The notes under the pieces were generated by a model. That model searched no databases, was not told where the DNA came from, and worked only from the letters and a program-made list of their open reading frames with translations. A stretch of DNA of 64,000 nt, taken from Rhizobium album. GTDB taxonomy: Bacteria; Pseudomonadota; Alphaproteobacteria; Rhizobiales; Rhizobiaceae. Below, one piece after another: positions 1-7,857 of this stretch; position 1 is the first letter of the stretch, and each line of letters opens with the position of its first letter. Position numbers and translations under genes: made by a program. The DNA lies in assembly GCF_003122325.1 (NCBI RefSeq), contig NZ_QFBC01000001.1, positions 620,001-684,000 on the forward strand. The letters run 5' to 3'.

Positions 1-425
1 ACGATCATGCGAACAAGAGAAGTGCATCAAGCATGATCTGCAATTATAAATTGCGGTTCACGAACCAGCCATGATATAAATAAGGCTGAACTCAAACGTT
101 GTCGGCAGCGAATGAGATTTGTTCGCGTCGATTGTCAAGTTCGCCTCCACATGAAGAGCCTCTTGCTGACCGACAACAGCAGGGGCTCTTCCTTTATGCG
201 GGTCAAAAAGACTCGCGATTCCTGAAATCGAAGGTCTCCGAAACCGTTCACCAGAAAGGAACGAAGCGAATGCGCGTCGTCCATTTGAAGGTTGGAAGAA
301 ATGCAACGGCAGCAGAAGGTCTTCGTCGGATAGCCACGATACAAGATGCTGCCTACACCAATTACCAATGGCAATCCTTCCGGGTCGCCATATGATTATG
401 TATTACCTAATGTAAAGATATACTA
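1..425. other. Left edge of the window, no convincing gene
   Basis: This AT-rich stretch lies inside the mobile element, upstream of the HUH-like gene. Short open frames on both strands have no recognisable domain, no clear ribosome binding site and biased composition, so I do not call them. The last 50 bases before 426 are very AT-rich and could hold the promoter for the downstream gene. Confidence 0.5.
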
Positions 426-1124
426 ATGATTAAACCAACAGACATTACCCATGCATACATTGAAATGACGACTGATCGAATCGAGAAAGGATTCAAACCA
501 TTCATTCTCACCTTCATGTTCAACCAATTATCTGGTGGAGATGAAGGTGTTCGAAAGCAAATGATCGACTCTATGCATGGCATATACGGTCATCTTCTTT
601 CCCGCATCACAAGGCGTCCATCCAAGGATCTTGCTGATTTACCGCTGTGGGTCTTTTGCCAAGATTGGCCGGTTCCAAAAGACTCGAAAACGACCCTTTC
701 TCAGGCATCAATCAATGATGGTTGTCACGTGCACGCGTTTGTTCTTTTGCCACCGAAAACACGCGGAGACTTTGACCTCGTTCGATATGTCGAGGAGGAG
801 CAGCAGAAACTTATTGCCTTGGATGCCGGCAAACCAATCGAAAGAATCCATGCTGTTGAGGTAACGGAAACACCAGAACGAGCAGCCGAATACGTCATCA
901 AATCAGTTGATCGCAAACGGATCGGCATTGACGGTATTGAATGCTTCCCATTGGCGAGAAGCGAAATGACGACGCTTTCGAATGCTGAAAGACGTGACCG
1001 TGCTGCAAAATTCAACGCGGACAAAATCGTGTCTGCAGCAGAAAACGACAATGCCCCATCCGTTCTACTGCGCGAGTCCCAGATCAAGCTTCATGCACTC
1101 CAACGGCGCCTCCGGAGGGGATAG
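426..1124 (+). CDS. Putative HUH endonuclease / rolling-circle Rep-like protein of the element
   Basis: This 232-residue protein has the three signatures of HUH nucleases in order. A hydrophobic motif 1 strand reads FILTFMF at residues 26-32. An HVH pair at 101-103 sits in a hydrophobic strand (CHVHAFVLL). A YVIK motif (Tyr156, Lys159) has the Y-x-x-K spacing of the catalytic tyrosine in Rep proteins. In the family, the two histidines bind a metal and the tyrosine nicks and covalently joins DNA. I do not recognise a named orthologue; the function is inferred from motifs only. The gene converges on the serine recombinase with 13 bp between stops. Its start has only a weak ribosome site. It may give the element rolling-circle replication or single-strand nicking. 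Confidence 0.55.
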   Translation: MIKPTDITHAYIEMTTDRIEKGFKPFILTFMFNQLSGGDEGVRKQMIDSMHGIYGHLLSRITRRPSKDLADLPLWVFCQDWPVPKDSKTTLSQASINDGCHVHAFVLLPPKTRGDFDLVRYVEEEQQKLIALDAGKPIERIHAVEVTETPERAAEYVIKSVDRKRIGIDGIECFPLARSEMTTLSNAERRDRAAKFNADKIVSAAENDNAPSVLLRESQIKLHALQRRLRRG

Positions 1125-1137
1125 GCACGTCAGTGCT

Positions 1138-3024
1138 TCAGCGCGAACGTACAGGCTGAAGGCGTCTTGCTGTGAACGACGTATAGAAGCGATGATCTTG
1201 CCGCTCAGCAGCTTCAACGAGTTTCTTGTTGGCTTCAATTGCCAGATCAATTTTTTGAGCCGACAGTCCCATTTCACGAAGGATGGAAACAAACCTCTCT
1301 CGATTGAAAGTCGGCGTGATGTCGCGATTGGGCTTCACCATTTTCACTGTTCCATCAGAGTTTTTGATAGCGAATGGTCTGCGACCAAGATTTCGGAATG
1401 CGTCCACTAGATTGACGCTACCTATTAATTTTCCTTTTCGGTCAAATCTATAAGCTTTTGTGAAGCCCGCGATCCAAACCGTTGCTTCAAGTTCAGAAAA
1501 GTCTATCTGAACGAGTGAAATGTATTGAGAGAGCATTTCAGAAACGCGAGCACGGGATTGAAAAACTTTGTTATCGTCAGAGCAGGTTTCCCAATTTTTT
1601 CGTTCTATAAAGATATTTTCGATAAGATCGGAGAAGTGCTTTCCATCGCTAGATAGCTCTCGACTTTCGTTCTCGAGGCGAGATATTATAGATCTGTTCT
1701 CTTCAATTTTTCCTCTTAACTGATTGGCTTGATCAGCTATAGCTTGTCGATCTTCGATGCTTTCGAGCATGGGGGCCATAGAAAGTGTGTTTTTGCGCTC
1801 TGTCTCGTGCTTCTCAATCGCTGCTTTACGGGAGTCTATTTCGCGTTCGATTGAAGTCTTGGAAAGTCGGTTTGCTGAGTGCAAATCCAGTGCTGCATGG
1901 TGGAAATCAGGTAGGCAGGCTAGAACGGCGGATTCTAAAACTTCGTACCGATAAAACTGACGCGGACAGGTGCTTTTTGAATTTGTGATCTTGTCGGAGC
2001 AGGAAAGGTAAAATAGGGGCTTATTTGACGTTCCGCCACGACTGAACCGCAGAGGTTGTCTGCAATGAGTGCAGGCTGTCGAGCGAGCAAAAAGATTGGA
2101 AAAACGTCGTCCTTTCGCCCCTGTTTCCTTTGTTGACTTTGCTAACCGCTTACGCTGGACACGCCAGAATAATTCAGCATCGACGGCAGCAGGATAGTAG
2201 TTTTCTATCGGACTCCCGATTGGGACCTTTTTCCCTTCTACGGTGTCGAATACTTGATGAGTTCCAATCACAATTTCGTTCTTTATGACACCCCAAACAC
2301 TGGCATCTTTCCAACGCATTGTCCTGTTCGTTGAATCTCGCAGAACCGGGTAATTTTCGTCATTTAGCAATCGCGCAATCGTATGTGCTCCAATTCCTTG
2401 ATCGGCCAATTCGAATATTTTTTGAACGGAACGAGCTTTGTCGTTCAACTTAAATTTGTATTCCTTTGAACCCGGAACTGGATTTTGATCTATCCATCCA
2501 ACCAAATGGTGATTGTATCTCGGTTTCCCTGCTGCTGTTTCCGTTTTCCGCTTCTTAATCGCCGCTTTAATTCTTTTTGATTTTTCTGCTGATTCATTGT
2601 TTGCGCGACTCATATAGGTGAGCGAGATTATCAACTGCGTGTAATCTTTATCGCGATGATAAACTGCGCCATCGCTCAAAGTAACTACGTAAATCCCAGC
2701 CTTCAAAATATCCGTAAATTGGGAAGAGGCCGTTAGAACATTCTCCCGGGAAAGGCGATCAAAACTCTCGACTAGCAGGTAAGAACTCTCTGGGATTTGG
2801 CCATTTCTGATCAGGTTCAGGAAGGAGCCAAGCGCTCCGGATTTCACGTGCTCACCATGAAACCCGGATTTCCCAATATCCTGCAAGGTTTCGTCCAGAT
2901 CGAGGTTATGTTCTGTTGCATATGCTCGGGCTTGGTCAATTTGACGGGAGATTCCAGAACCTTGAAGCTGCCCTTTTGATGAAATGCGAATATAAGAATA
3001 TGCCCTCGGCTTTTCCATTTTCAT
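1138..3024 (-). CDS. Large serine recombinase (site-specific integrase/excisionase)
   Basis: This 628-residue protein has the layout of large serine recombinases. The resolvase catalytic domain at residues 8-155 has the motif YIRISSKGQ with probable nucleophile Ser15, and the conserved ESFDRLSRE segment near 86-94. A recombinase DNA-binding domain follows at about 165-290. A zinc ribbon uses Cys318, Cys321, Cys342 and Cys353, and a long charged helical, probably coiled-coil, region lies at about 390-470. Family members cut both DNA strands and join attP to attB without homology, usually needing a directionality factor for excision. No such factor is evident here, though one could lie left of the window. 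The start codon sits within about 80 bp of the junction with the terminase gene, as expected for an integrase beside its att site. Confidence 0.9.
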   Translation of the reverse strand: MKMEKPRAYSYIRISSKGQLQGSGISRQIDQARAYATEHNLDLDETLQDIGKSGFHGEHVKSGALGSFLNLIRNGQIPESSYLLVESFDRLSRENVLTASSQFTDILKAGIYVVTLSDGAVYHRDKDYTQLIISLTYMSRANNESAEKSKRIKAAIKKRKTETAAGKPRYNHHLVGWIDQNPVPGSKEYKFKLNDKARSVQKIFELADQGIGAHTIARLLNDENYPVLRDSTNRTMRWKDASVWGVIKNEIVIGTHQVFDTVEGKKVPIGSPIENYYPAAVDAELFWRVQRKRLAKSTKETGAKGRRFSNLFARSTACTHCRQPLRFSRGGTSNKPLFYLSCSDKITNSKSTCPRQFYRYEVLESAVLACLPDFHHAALDLHSANRLSKTSIEREIDSRKAAIEKHETERKNTLSMAPMLESIEDRQAIADQANQLRGKIEENRSIISRLENESRELSSDGKHFSDLIENIFIERKNWETCSDDNKVFQSRARVSEMLSQYISLVQIDFSELEATVWIAGFTKAYRFDRKGKLIGSVNLVDAFRNLGRRPFAIKNSDGTVKMVKPNRDITPTFNRERFVSILREMGLSAQKIDLAIEANKKLVEAAERQDHRFYTSFTARRLQPVRSR

Positions 3025-3943
3025 GCCCCGCTATCCCAAAAGCCTTTTAGACTCCAACGCGTTAACAGATCTTTGCAGTTATATGTTTTTCATAACGTCT
3101 AACGAGCTGGCGAAATGGAAATACGGGCAGGAGACCTGGGACATGCTGCAGTTCGGCCTCAGGCTGGGCGACCGGCCGCGGCAGCTGATCACCACGACGC
3201 CGCGGCCGGTGCCGCTGCTGAAGGCACTGATGGGCGATGCGGAGACGGTGCTGACGCGGATGAGCACGCTGGCCAACCGCGACAACCTGGCGCCGGGGTT
3301 CATGCAGGCGCTGGAAAGCCGCTACGGCGGCACGCGGCTCGGAAGGCAGGAGCTCGACGGCGAGCTGATCGAGGACCGCGAGGACGGCTTGTGGAAACGC
3401 GAGGCGATCGAGGCGGTGACGATCCGGTTTGCCGGGGTGTTGCGGCGCATCGTCGTGGCGGTGGACCCGCCGGCTTCGGCGGGGCCGCAATCCTGTTGCG
3501 GCATCGTCGTCGCGGGACTGGATGCTTCGGGGCGTGCGGTGGTGCTGGCGGATTGTTCGGTGGAGGGGGCAAGCCCGGCGGGCTGGGCGCAGGCGGTGGT
3601 GAAAGCCTATCGCCGCTTCGACGCCGACCGGGTGGTGGCGGAAATCAACCAGGGCGGCGACATGGTGGCGGCGATGCTGAAAAGCATCGATGCCGGCCTG
3701 CCGGTGACGTCCGTCCGGGCGACACGCGGCAAGTTCTTGCGGGCGGAGCCGGTGGCGGCACTGTATGAACAGGGGCGGGTTGCCCATGCCGGGCGATTTC
3801 CGGCGCTGGAGGACCAGATGTGCGATTTCGGTCCGGAAGGGCTGTCTTCCGGCCGTTCGCCCGACCGGCTGGATGCGCTGGTCTGGGCGTTGACGGCCTT
3901 GATGCTGGAAGGACAGGGCGAGCCAAGGGTCCGCCCTGTTTGA
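3023..3943 (+). CDS. GTA/phage terminase large subunit, 3' portion only (gene interrupted by the element)
   Basis: From residue 26 (ELAKWKYGQ) onward this matches the C-terminal two thirds of GTA terminase large subunits: the end of the ATPase domain (LITTTPRPVPLLK) and then the nuclease domain, with acidic residues in VAVDPPAS and in the terminal SPDRLDALVWAL segment. About 280 terminase residues remain, whereas GTA terminases run to roughly 420-440. The N-terminal ATPase with Walker A is missing. The first 25 codons come from element DNA and even overlap the recombinase start. The protein as read would lack ATP-driven packaging; it is functional only if the element excises. Family knowledge places the Walker B DE pair immediately before LAKW, so the break falls at that motif. 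Confidence 0.85.
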   Translation: MPRYPKSLLDSNALTDLCSYMFFITSNELAKWKYGQETWDMLQFGLRLGDRPRQLITTTPRPVPLLKALMGDAETVLTRMSTLANRDNLAPGFMQALESRYGGTRLGRQELDGELIEDREDGLWKREAIEAVTIRFAGVLRRIVVAVDPPASAGPQSCCGIVVAGLDASGRAVVLADCSVEGASPAGWAQAVVKAYRRFDADRVVAEINQGGDMVAAMLKSIDAGLPVTSVRATRGKFLRAEPVAALYEQGRVAHAGRFPALEDQMCDFGPEGLSSGRSPDRLDALVWALTALMLEGQGEPRVRPV

Positions 3944-3958
3944 GGGGAGAGAATGAAA

Positions 3959-4081
3959 TCAGCGATTGCCGGTCGGCTGGGGCGCATTGTCGCGCATCTG
4001 CCGCCATTCGGATTCGAGACGGTCGAGCACATGCTGAGGGATGGGCTGCGGGGCCTTGCTGATCGGGGCGGGTGTCTGCAT
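3959..4081 (-). CDS. Small hypothetical protein (40 aa)
   Basis: This short frame encodes MQTPAPISKAPQ followed by a helical, charged stretch (LDRLESEWRQMRD). A good ribosome site, GAGGAG, lies about 10 bases upstream of the ATG. It runs antisense in the gap between the terminase fragment and the lysozyme-like gene. No domain is recognised. The ribosome site and the sensible amphipathic composition are the only support, so it is a candidate small gene. Confidence 0.5.
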   Translation of the reverse strand: MQTPAPISKAPQPIPQHVLDRLESEWRQMRDNAPQPTGNR

Positions 4082-4361
4082 GATGTCTGATCTCCTCGTG
4101 GCAAAAGAGCATGTCCGCTTCCCAAATCGCGAAAATGCTCCATTGTTTCTGCAATTCGGGTTTTCGCAATTCAGCAGGCAAAACCGCCAGGCGCTTTTGC
4201 TGGAATTGCTTTGGCGCGGTAACAACGCCGTCTGCGGCTCTTGGTTCCACAGGGTTCACGAAAAGTAAATTACCCCTCTAACTGGTTAAAACGATTTAGT
4301 TTTCTAAAATCGATTGAATTTCACAGAAGCTTTGGCGACCCTGGCAAGGAGGGGTATCGGG

Positions 4362-4988
4362 ATGGCGATCGACCGGCGTTTTTTCTTCGACCACATTCGT
4401 GCGGCACCGTTTGGCGGGATGCTGAAACAGCCGCAGGTGGACGGCATGTCCGCGATTCTCGACCGCTGGGAACGGACGATGGCGGCGCAAGACGAGCGCT
4501 GGCTGGCTTACGTGCTGGCGACCGTCTACCACGAGACGGCGCGGACGATGCAGCCGGTGCGCGAGACGCTGGCCGACAGCGACGAACGAGCGGTGGCGAT
4601 CCTGGAGGAGGCATTTGCCAAGGGGCGGCTTTCCTGGGTGAAGACGCCGTACTGGCGGCCGGATGAGGACGGCAAGAGCTGGCTCGGGCGCGGTTTCGTG
4701 CAGCTGACCCATCGGCGAAACTATGCGGCGATGAGCGACATCACCGGCATCGACCTCGTGGCCGCGCCGGAACGGGCGATGGAGACGGAGACGGCGCTGA
4801 GCATCCTGTTCGAAGGCATGCGGCGCGGCTCCTTCACAGGGCACAAGCTTGCGGATTATTTCAACGCGTCGACGGAGGATTGGGCCGGGGCTCGAAAAAT
4901 CGTCAACGGCATGGACAGGGCGGAGCAGATCGGCGGATATGGCAGGCTGTTTCATGCGGCGTTGCGCGGTGATCGAGGACGGGGATGA
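4362..4988 (+). CDS. Glycoside hydrolase family 19 / lysozyme-like protein
   Basis: This 208-residue protein resembles GH19 chitinase-type phage endolysins. It carries VYHETAR with probable catalytic Glu58, and GRGFVQLTHRRNY in place of the family's GRG-x-QLTH-x-x-NY substrate-cleft motif. It has no signal peptide, so export would need a holin or release by lysis. The start at 4362 is chosen because AAGGAGGGG lies 7-8 bases upstream; a longer frame from 4314 lacks such a site. It sits between terL and portal, so it is probably the peptidoglycan-degrading enzyme of the GTA cluster or a captured phage gene. A vegetative muramidase role cannot be excluded. Confidence 0.75.
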   Translation: MAIDRRFFFDHIRAAPFGGMLKQPQVDGMSAILDRWERTMAAQDERWLAYVLATVYHETARTMQPVRETLADSDERAVAILEEAFAKGRLSWVKTPYWRPDEDGKSWLGRGFVQLTHRRNYAAMSDITGIDLVAAPERAMETETALSILFEGMRRGSFTGHKLADYFNASTEDWAGARKIVNGMDRAEQIGGYGRLFHAALRGDRGRG

Positions 4989-5060
4989 GGCAGTGCGACG
5001 CGTTGAATGGCGGGCGCGGGCATGCTAACCGCGGCGGCATAACATCGTCAGGAGCTTGCC

Positions 5061-5372
5061 ATGATCCGTCACATCGTCTTCTTCACCGCTCGCAGCGACG
5101 AAGACCGCGCGGCGATAGAGGCGGGGCTTTCGCTGCTGACGGTCATTCCGCATGCGCTGACGCTGGAGGTCGGCACCAATGTGAAGAAGGACCAGCTCGG
5201 CAACGAGGTGGACTTCGTCGTCTACGGAGAATTCGCCGACGAGGCGGCACTGGCGGCCTACAAGGCGCATCCGAATTATCAGATTTCCATCGACCGGGTG
5301 CGGCCGATCCGCGAACTGCGCATGGCGGCGGATTATGATGCCGACAAGGCGGTGCGGCGGGTGATCGGTTGA
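5061..5372 (+). CDS. Dabb (stress-responsive A/B barrel) domain protein
   Basis: This is a 103-residue ferredoxin-like dimeric alpha+beta barrel protein. It opens with the family's MIRHIVFF strand and ends with the H-P-x-Y segment (AYKAHPNYQ) and the last barrel strand. A ribosome site CAGGAG lies just upstream. Dabb proteins are small cytoplasmic proteins, some of them catalytic, and the exact role is unknown. Its place between a lysozyme and the portal gene is odd for a virus-like cluster and suggests a host gene embedded in or retained near the GTA. Confidence 0.75.
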   Translation: MIRHIVFFTARSDEDRAAIEAGLSLLTVIPHALTLEVGTNVKKDQLGNEVDFVVYGEFADEAALAAYKAHPNYQISIDRVRPIRELRMAADYDADKAVRRVIG

Positions 5373-5456
5373 TGGTCACTCGTTACTGAACGGCAGCGTG
5401 ACCGTCTTTCGGGGCGTTCCCTGCCAATAGACGTTTAACCGAACTGGATATCCGAC

Positions 5457-6611
5457 ATGAACATCCGATCTTTCCTGCCGTGGCGGCGCCCGGCGGGTCG
5501 TGAACGCGTGGGTGAAAGCAAGGCGACGGCATTGGCGGCGTTTGCGGCCGAGGGGCGGGCGCAGTGGACGGGGCGGTCCTATGGCGCGCTGGCGCGCGAG
5601 GGGTTCATGAAGAACCCGGTGGCGCATCGGGCGGTGCGGATGATCGCCGAGGCGGCGGCGGCCGTGCCCTGGCTGTTGTACGAGGGCGAGGCGGAGGTTT
5701 TGGGACATCCGATGCTCGATCTTGTCGCGCGGCCGAACGGGCGGATGGCCGGGCCTGATTTTTTCGAGGCGCTCTATGGGCATCTCCTCTTGTCCGGCAA
5801 TGCCTATGTGGCGCCCTCTGTCGTGGGGGAGGCGGTGCGGGAACTGCATCTGTTGCGGCCGGACCGGGTAAGCCTTGTCGAGGGGGCGGATGGCTGGCCC
5901 TTGGCTTACGATTACCGGGCCGGTGGGCGCGGGCGGCGGTTTGCCGTCGACGGCGAGGGCGTGTCGCTGCTGCACCTGAAACTGTTTCATCCGCTCGACG
6001 ACCATCTCGGTTTTCCGCCGCTGGCGGCGGCGCAGGTGGCGCTCGACCTGCACAATGCGGCGGCGACCTGGAACAAGGCGCTGCTCGACAATTCCGCCCG
6101 GCCTTCCGGGGCGCTGGTCTACCAGCCGAAGGAGGGTGGCAATCTTTCATCCGATCAGTACGAGCGGCTGAAGCTGGAACTGGAGGAGGGGTACACGGGC
6201 GCGGTGCGGGCGGGCCGGCCGATGCTGCTGGAAGGCGGGCTTGACTGGAAATCGATGGGGCTTTCGCCGAAGGACATGGATTTTATCGAAGCGCGCAATG
6301 GTGCGGCGCGCGATATCGCGCTCGCCTTCGGTGTGCCGCCGATGCTGGTGGGCATTCCCGGCGACAATACCTATGCCAATTACCAAGAAGCCAACCGGGC
6401 CTTCTATCGGCTGACGGTGCTGCCGCTGATCCAGCGCACGGCGGCGAGTTTTTCCGGCTGGTTGGCACACGTCTTTGGCGACGGTCTGCGTTTCGAGCCG
6501 GACCTCGACCGGATTGCCGGGCTTTCGGCCGAGCGGGATGCTTTGTGGAGCCGGATCGGGGCGGCGACTTTCCTGACCGAGGAGGAGAAGCGGCAGGCGG
6601 TGGGATATTGA
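5457..6611 (+). CDS. Phage portal protein, HK97 family (GTA gp3-like)
   Basis: This 384-residue protein has the HK97-type portal layout. An N-terminal wing includes GNAYVAPSVVG and LRPDRVSLVEG, a stem and clip follow, and near residues 270-310 comes the conserved RNGAARDIALAFGVPP segment with NYQEANRAFYR. It forms the dodecameric ring at the capsid vertex through which terminase pumps DNA. Length and order (terminase, portal, then protease and capsid) match RcGTA. The gene starts after an 84 bp gap, so it may have its own promoter. Confidence 0.92.
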   Translation: MNIRSFLPWRRPAGRERVGESKATALAAFAAEGRAQWTGRSYGALAREGFMKNPVAHRAVRMIAEAAAAVPWLLYEGEAEVLGHPMLDLVARPNGRMAGPDFFEALYGHLLLSGNAYVAPSVVGEAVRELHLLRPDRVSLVEGADGWPLAYDYRAGGRGRRFAVDGEGVSLLHLKLFHPLDDHLGFPPLAAAQVALDLHNAAATWNKALLDNSARPSGALVYQPKEGGNLSSDQYERLKLELEEGYTGAVRAGRPMLLEGGLDWKSMGLSPKDMDFIEARNGAARDIALAFGVPPMLVGIPGDNTYANYQEANRAFYRLTVLPLIQRTAASFSGWLAHVFGDGLRFEPDLDRIAGLSAERDALWSRIGAATFLTEEEKRQAVGY

Positions 6612-6623
6612 GGCGGGATGCGG

Positions 6624-6646
6624 TTTGTAATACCATGTATTACAAA
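6624..6646. promoter_or_regulatory. Perfect 10-bp inverted repeat, probable operator of the toxin-antitoxin pair
   Basis: The arms TTTGTAATAC and GTATTACAAA are perfect reverse complements separated by CAT. The repeat ends one base before the AAGGAG ribosome site of the antitoxin gene. Ribbon-helix-helix antitoxins bind such palindromes to repress their own operon, so this is the expected autoregulatory site. Confidence 0.8.
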
Positions 6647-6660
6647 GAAGGAGTTCCGTC

Positions 6661-6921
6661 ATGTCCAAACCCGTTCTGTCCTATCCGATCACGCTGCGGC
6701 TGCCGATGGATATTCTCGCCGATATCGAAACGATCGCCGAGGCGAGCGAACGGACGCGCAGCTGGGTGATCGTGCGGGCGTTGAAGTATTATCTGATGGC
6801 GGAGGGGGCCGAGGTTCTAAGCATCCGGCGCGGTGAGGAGGATATTGAAGCTGGCCGCAGCGTGGATGCGGAAGAACTGATGGCTGAGCTTATGGACCGC
6901 GACCGCGAGGACGCCGCTTGA
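6661..6921 (+). CDS. Ribbon-helix-helix antitoxin (ParD/CopG type)
   Basis: This is an 86-residue protein. The N-terminal half fits a ribbon-helix-helix: a beta strand (SYPITLRLP), helix A (DILADIETIAEASE), and helix B starting RTRSWVIVRALKYYL. The acidic C-terminal tail is the usual toxin-neutralising region. It is preceded by a perfect palindrome and an AAGGAG site, and its stop overlaps the toxin start. It likely represses the operon and neutralises the toxin. Confidence 0.85.
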   Translation: MSKPVLSYPITLRLPMDILADIETIAEASERTRSWVIVRALKYYLMAEGAEVLSIRRGEEDIEAGRSVDAEELMAELMDRDREDAA

Positions 6922-7226
6922 AAAAGGTCCGCATTTCGGATGAGGCAGTGCGCTATATCCGAAAGGAGAAGGACTATCTTTCGCTACTCAATCCCCGCGC
7001 TTCCCTGGCCTTTACGGCACAGGTCCGCAAGACACTTCGATTGCTGGCCGACTATCCATTTGCCGGCTCCGCCGTCGCACCCGTGAAAGGCGTGCGGCGG
7101 CTGGTTTCGCCGCCCTATCATTTTGACTATGTCATCGAGGATGACACGGTCTTTGTCGTTTCCGTACAGCATGCGCGGCAAGGACCTGCAGAGCTGGAGA
7201 AGGATGATGACGACAGCTATGAATAG
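6918..7226 (+). CDS. RelE/ParE-family toxin
   Basis: This 102-residue protein fits the RelE/ParE fold: a helical hairpin (AVRYIRKEKDYLSLLNPRASLAFTA, shown in parts), then LADYPFAGS, VRRLVSPPYHFDYVIEDDTVFVVSVQHAR. The typical sequence of N-terminal helices followed by a beta sheet and a final basic residue is present. The start is TTG, overlapping the antitoxin stop TGA by 2 bases, so translation is coupled. ParE-type toxins target gyrase and RelE-type toxins cleave mRNA; which applies cannot be told here. The unusually acidic end (EKDDDDSYE) is atypical. Confidence 0.8.
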   Translation: MKKVRISDEAVRYIRKEKDYLSLLNPRASLAFTAQVRKTLRLLADYPFAGSAVAPVKGVRRLVSPPYHFDYVIEDDTVFVVSVQHARQGPAELEKDDDDSYE

Positions 7227-7454
7227 GCTGTTGGCCCAGCAATGCTTTGGCTTGCGGGTACATCCTGAACCAGGACGTGAGCAAACCGACTCAACTTGTG
7301 AAGTCGTTGATTCAACCTGCGAGGATTTTCCCGCAAGGGATTCGGAAGATTCCGGAAAACGGCGTTCTTCAAGTGGTTTGAGAAGATGCCGGGTTTTTCC
7401 CGTGTGCCGGCTGCGGGCCGGATTTCCCTAACTCTATCCGAAAGTGCTTAACAA
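7227..7454. promoter_or_regulatory. Gap inside the GTA cluster with four GANTC sites
   Basis: No convincing gene lies here. Four GANTC sites, the CcrM methylation target, occur at 7288-7292, 7309-7313, 7339-7343 and 7348-7352. In Alphaproteobacteria such clustering is often regulatory. The gap may hold a second promoter for the head genes downstream of the toxin-antitoxin insertion. Confidence 0.45.
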
Positions 7455-7778
7455 ATGGCTGAGTTCGGGAACGATCCGGGGCTCTGGGCGGCGCGTGCCG
7501 TCGGGGCGTCTGCGGGGGCGGCGGTGTCGCTCGTCTATCTTTTGCCGAAGAGCCGGCGCGAGGCGGCGGGGCGTTTCTTCACCGGGCTGGCCTGCGGGCT
7601 GATCTTCGGCGGGCCGGCGGGTGTCTGGCTTGCCGGGCGGCTGGAGATGTCGGCGAGCCTTTCGGCCTTCGAGACGATGCTGGCGGGTTCGGCGGCGGCC
7701 AGCCTGACGGCCTGGTGGGCGCTCGGCATTCTGGCGCGGCTGGCGGAGCGGTACGGCGCGCCGCCGCGGCAGCGGTGA
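7455..7778 (+). CDS. Small membrane protein of the GTA cluster (DUF6107-like)
   Basis: This is a 107-residue protein with three likely membrane segments at about residues 11-30, 43-63 and 76-96, separated by short basic loops (PKSRRE). I recall DUF6107-type proteins at this place, between portal and prohead protease, in rhizobial GTA clusters. The function is unknown. It could be an accessory envelope or lysis factor. No catalytic motif is seen. Confidence 0.65.
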   Translation: MAEFGNDPGLWAARAVGASAGAAVSLVYLLPKSRREAAGRFFTGLACGLIFGGPAGVWLAGRLEMSASLSAFETMLAGSAAASLTAWWALGILARLAERYGAPPRQR

Positions 7779-7857
7779 CGGGCCGACCTCGCCGGCGGTG
7801 AGGTGCATCCGGCCCGGCGTGCGCCGGCCAAAACATCCGATCATTCAGGAGACTTCC

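Larger units (their letters stand above)
1..3101. mobile_element. Right part of an integrative element driven by a large serine recombinase, inserted in GTA terL
   Basis: This stretch is visibly richer in A+T than the DNA that follows. It holds a large serine recombinase whose start lies about 75 bp from the point where terminase coding sequence resumes. Serine integrase genes commonly sit next to the attachment site. The right boundary is inferred from protein reading: the terminase frame becomes recognisable at SNELAKW (3098-3118), while everything before it is unlike terminase. The left end lies outside the window, so the att core repeat cannot be read. Alternatives are a phage remnant, or a decayed element that can no longer excise. 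Confidence 0.72.

Noticed and set aside
4041-4268. Plus-strand frame in the terminase-lysozyme gap
   Set aside because: No ribosome site or domain; the minus-strand frame at 3959-4081 has better support.
5435-5440. TTAACC half site before portal as a CtrA site
   Set aside because: Only one half site is present and such short strings are frequent; no TTAA-N7-TTAA pair is found.
7123-7431. Frame after the toxin gene
   Set aside because: It overlaps the toxin in another frame, lacks a ribosome site and has no domain.
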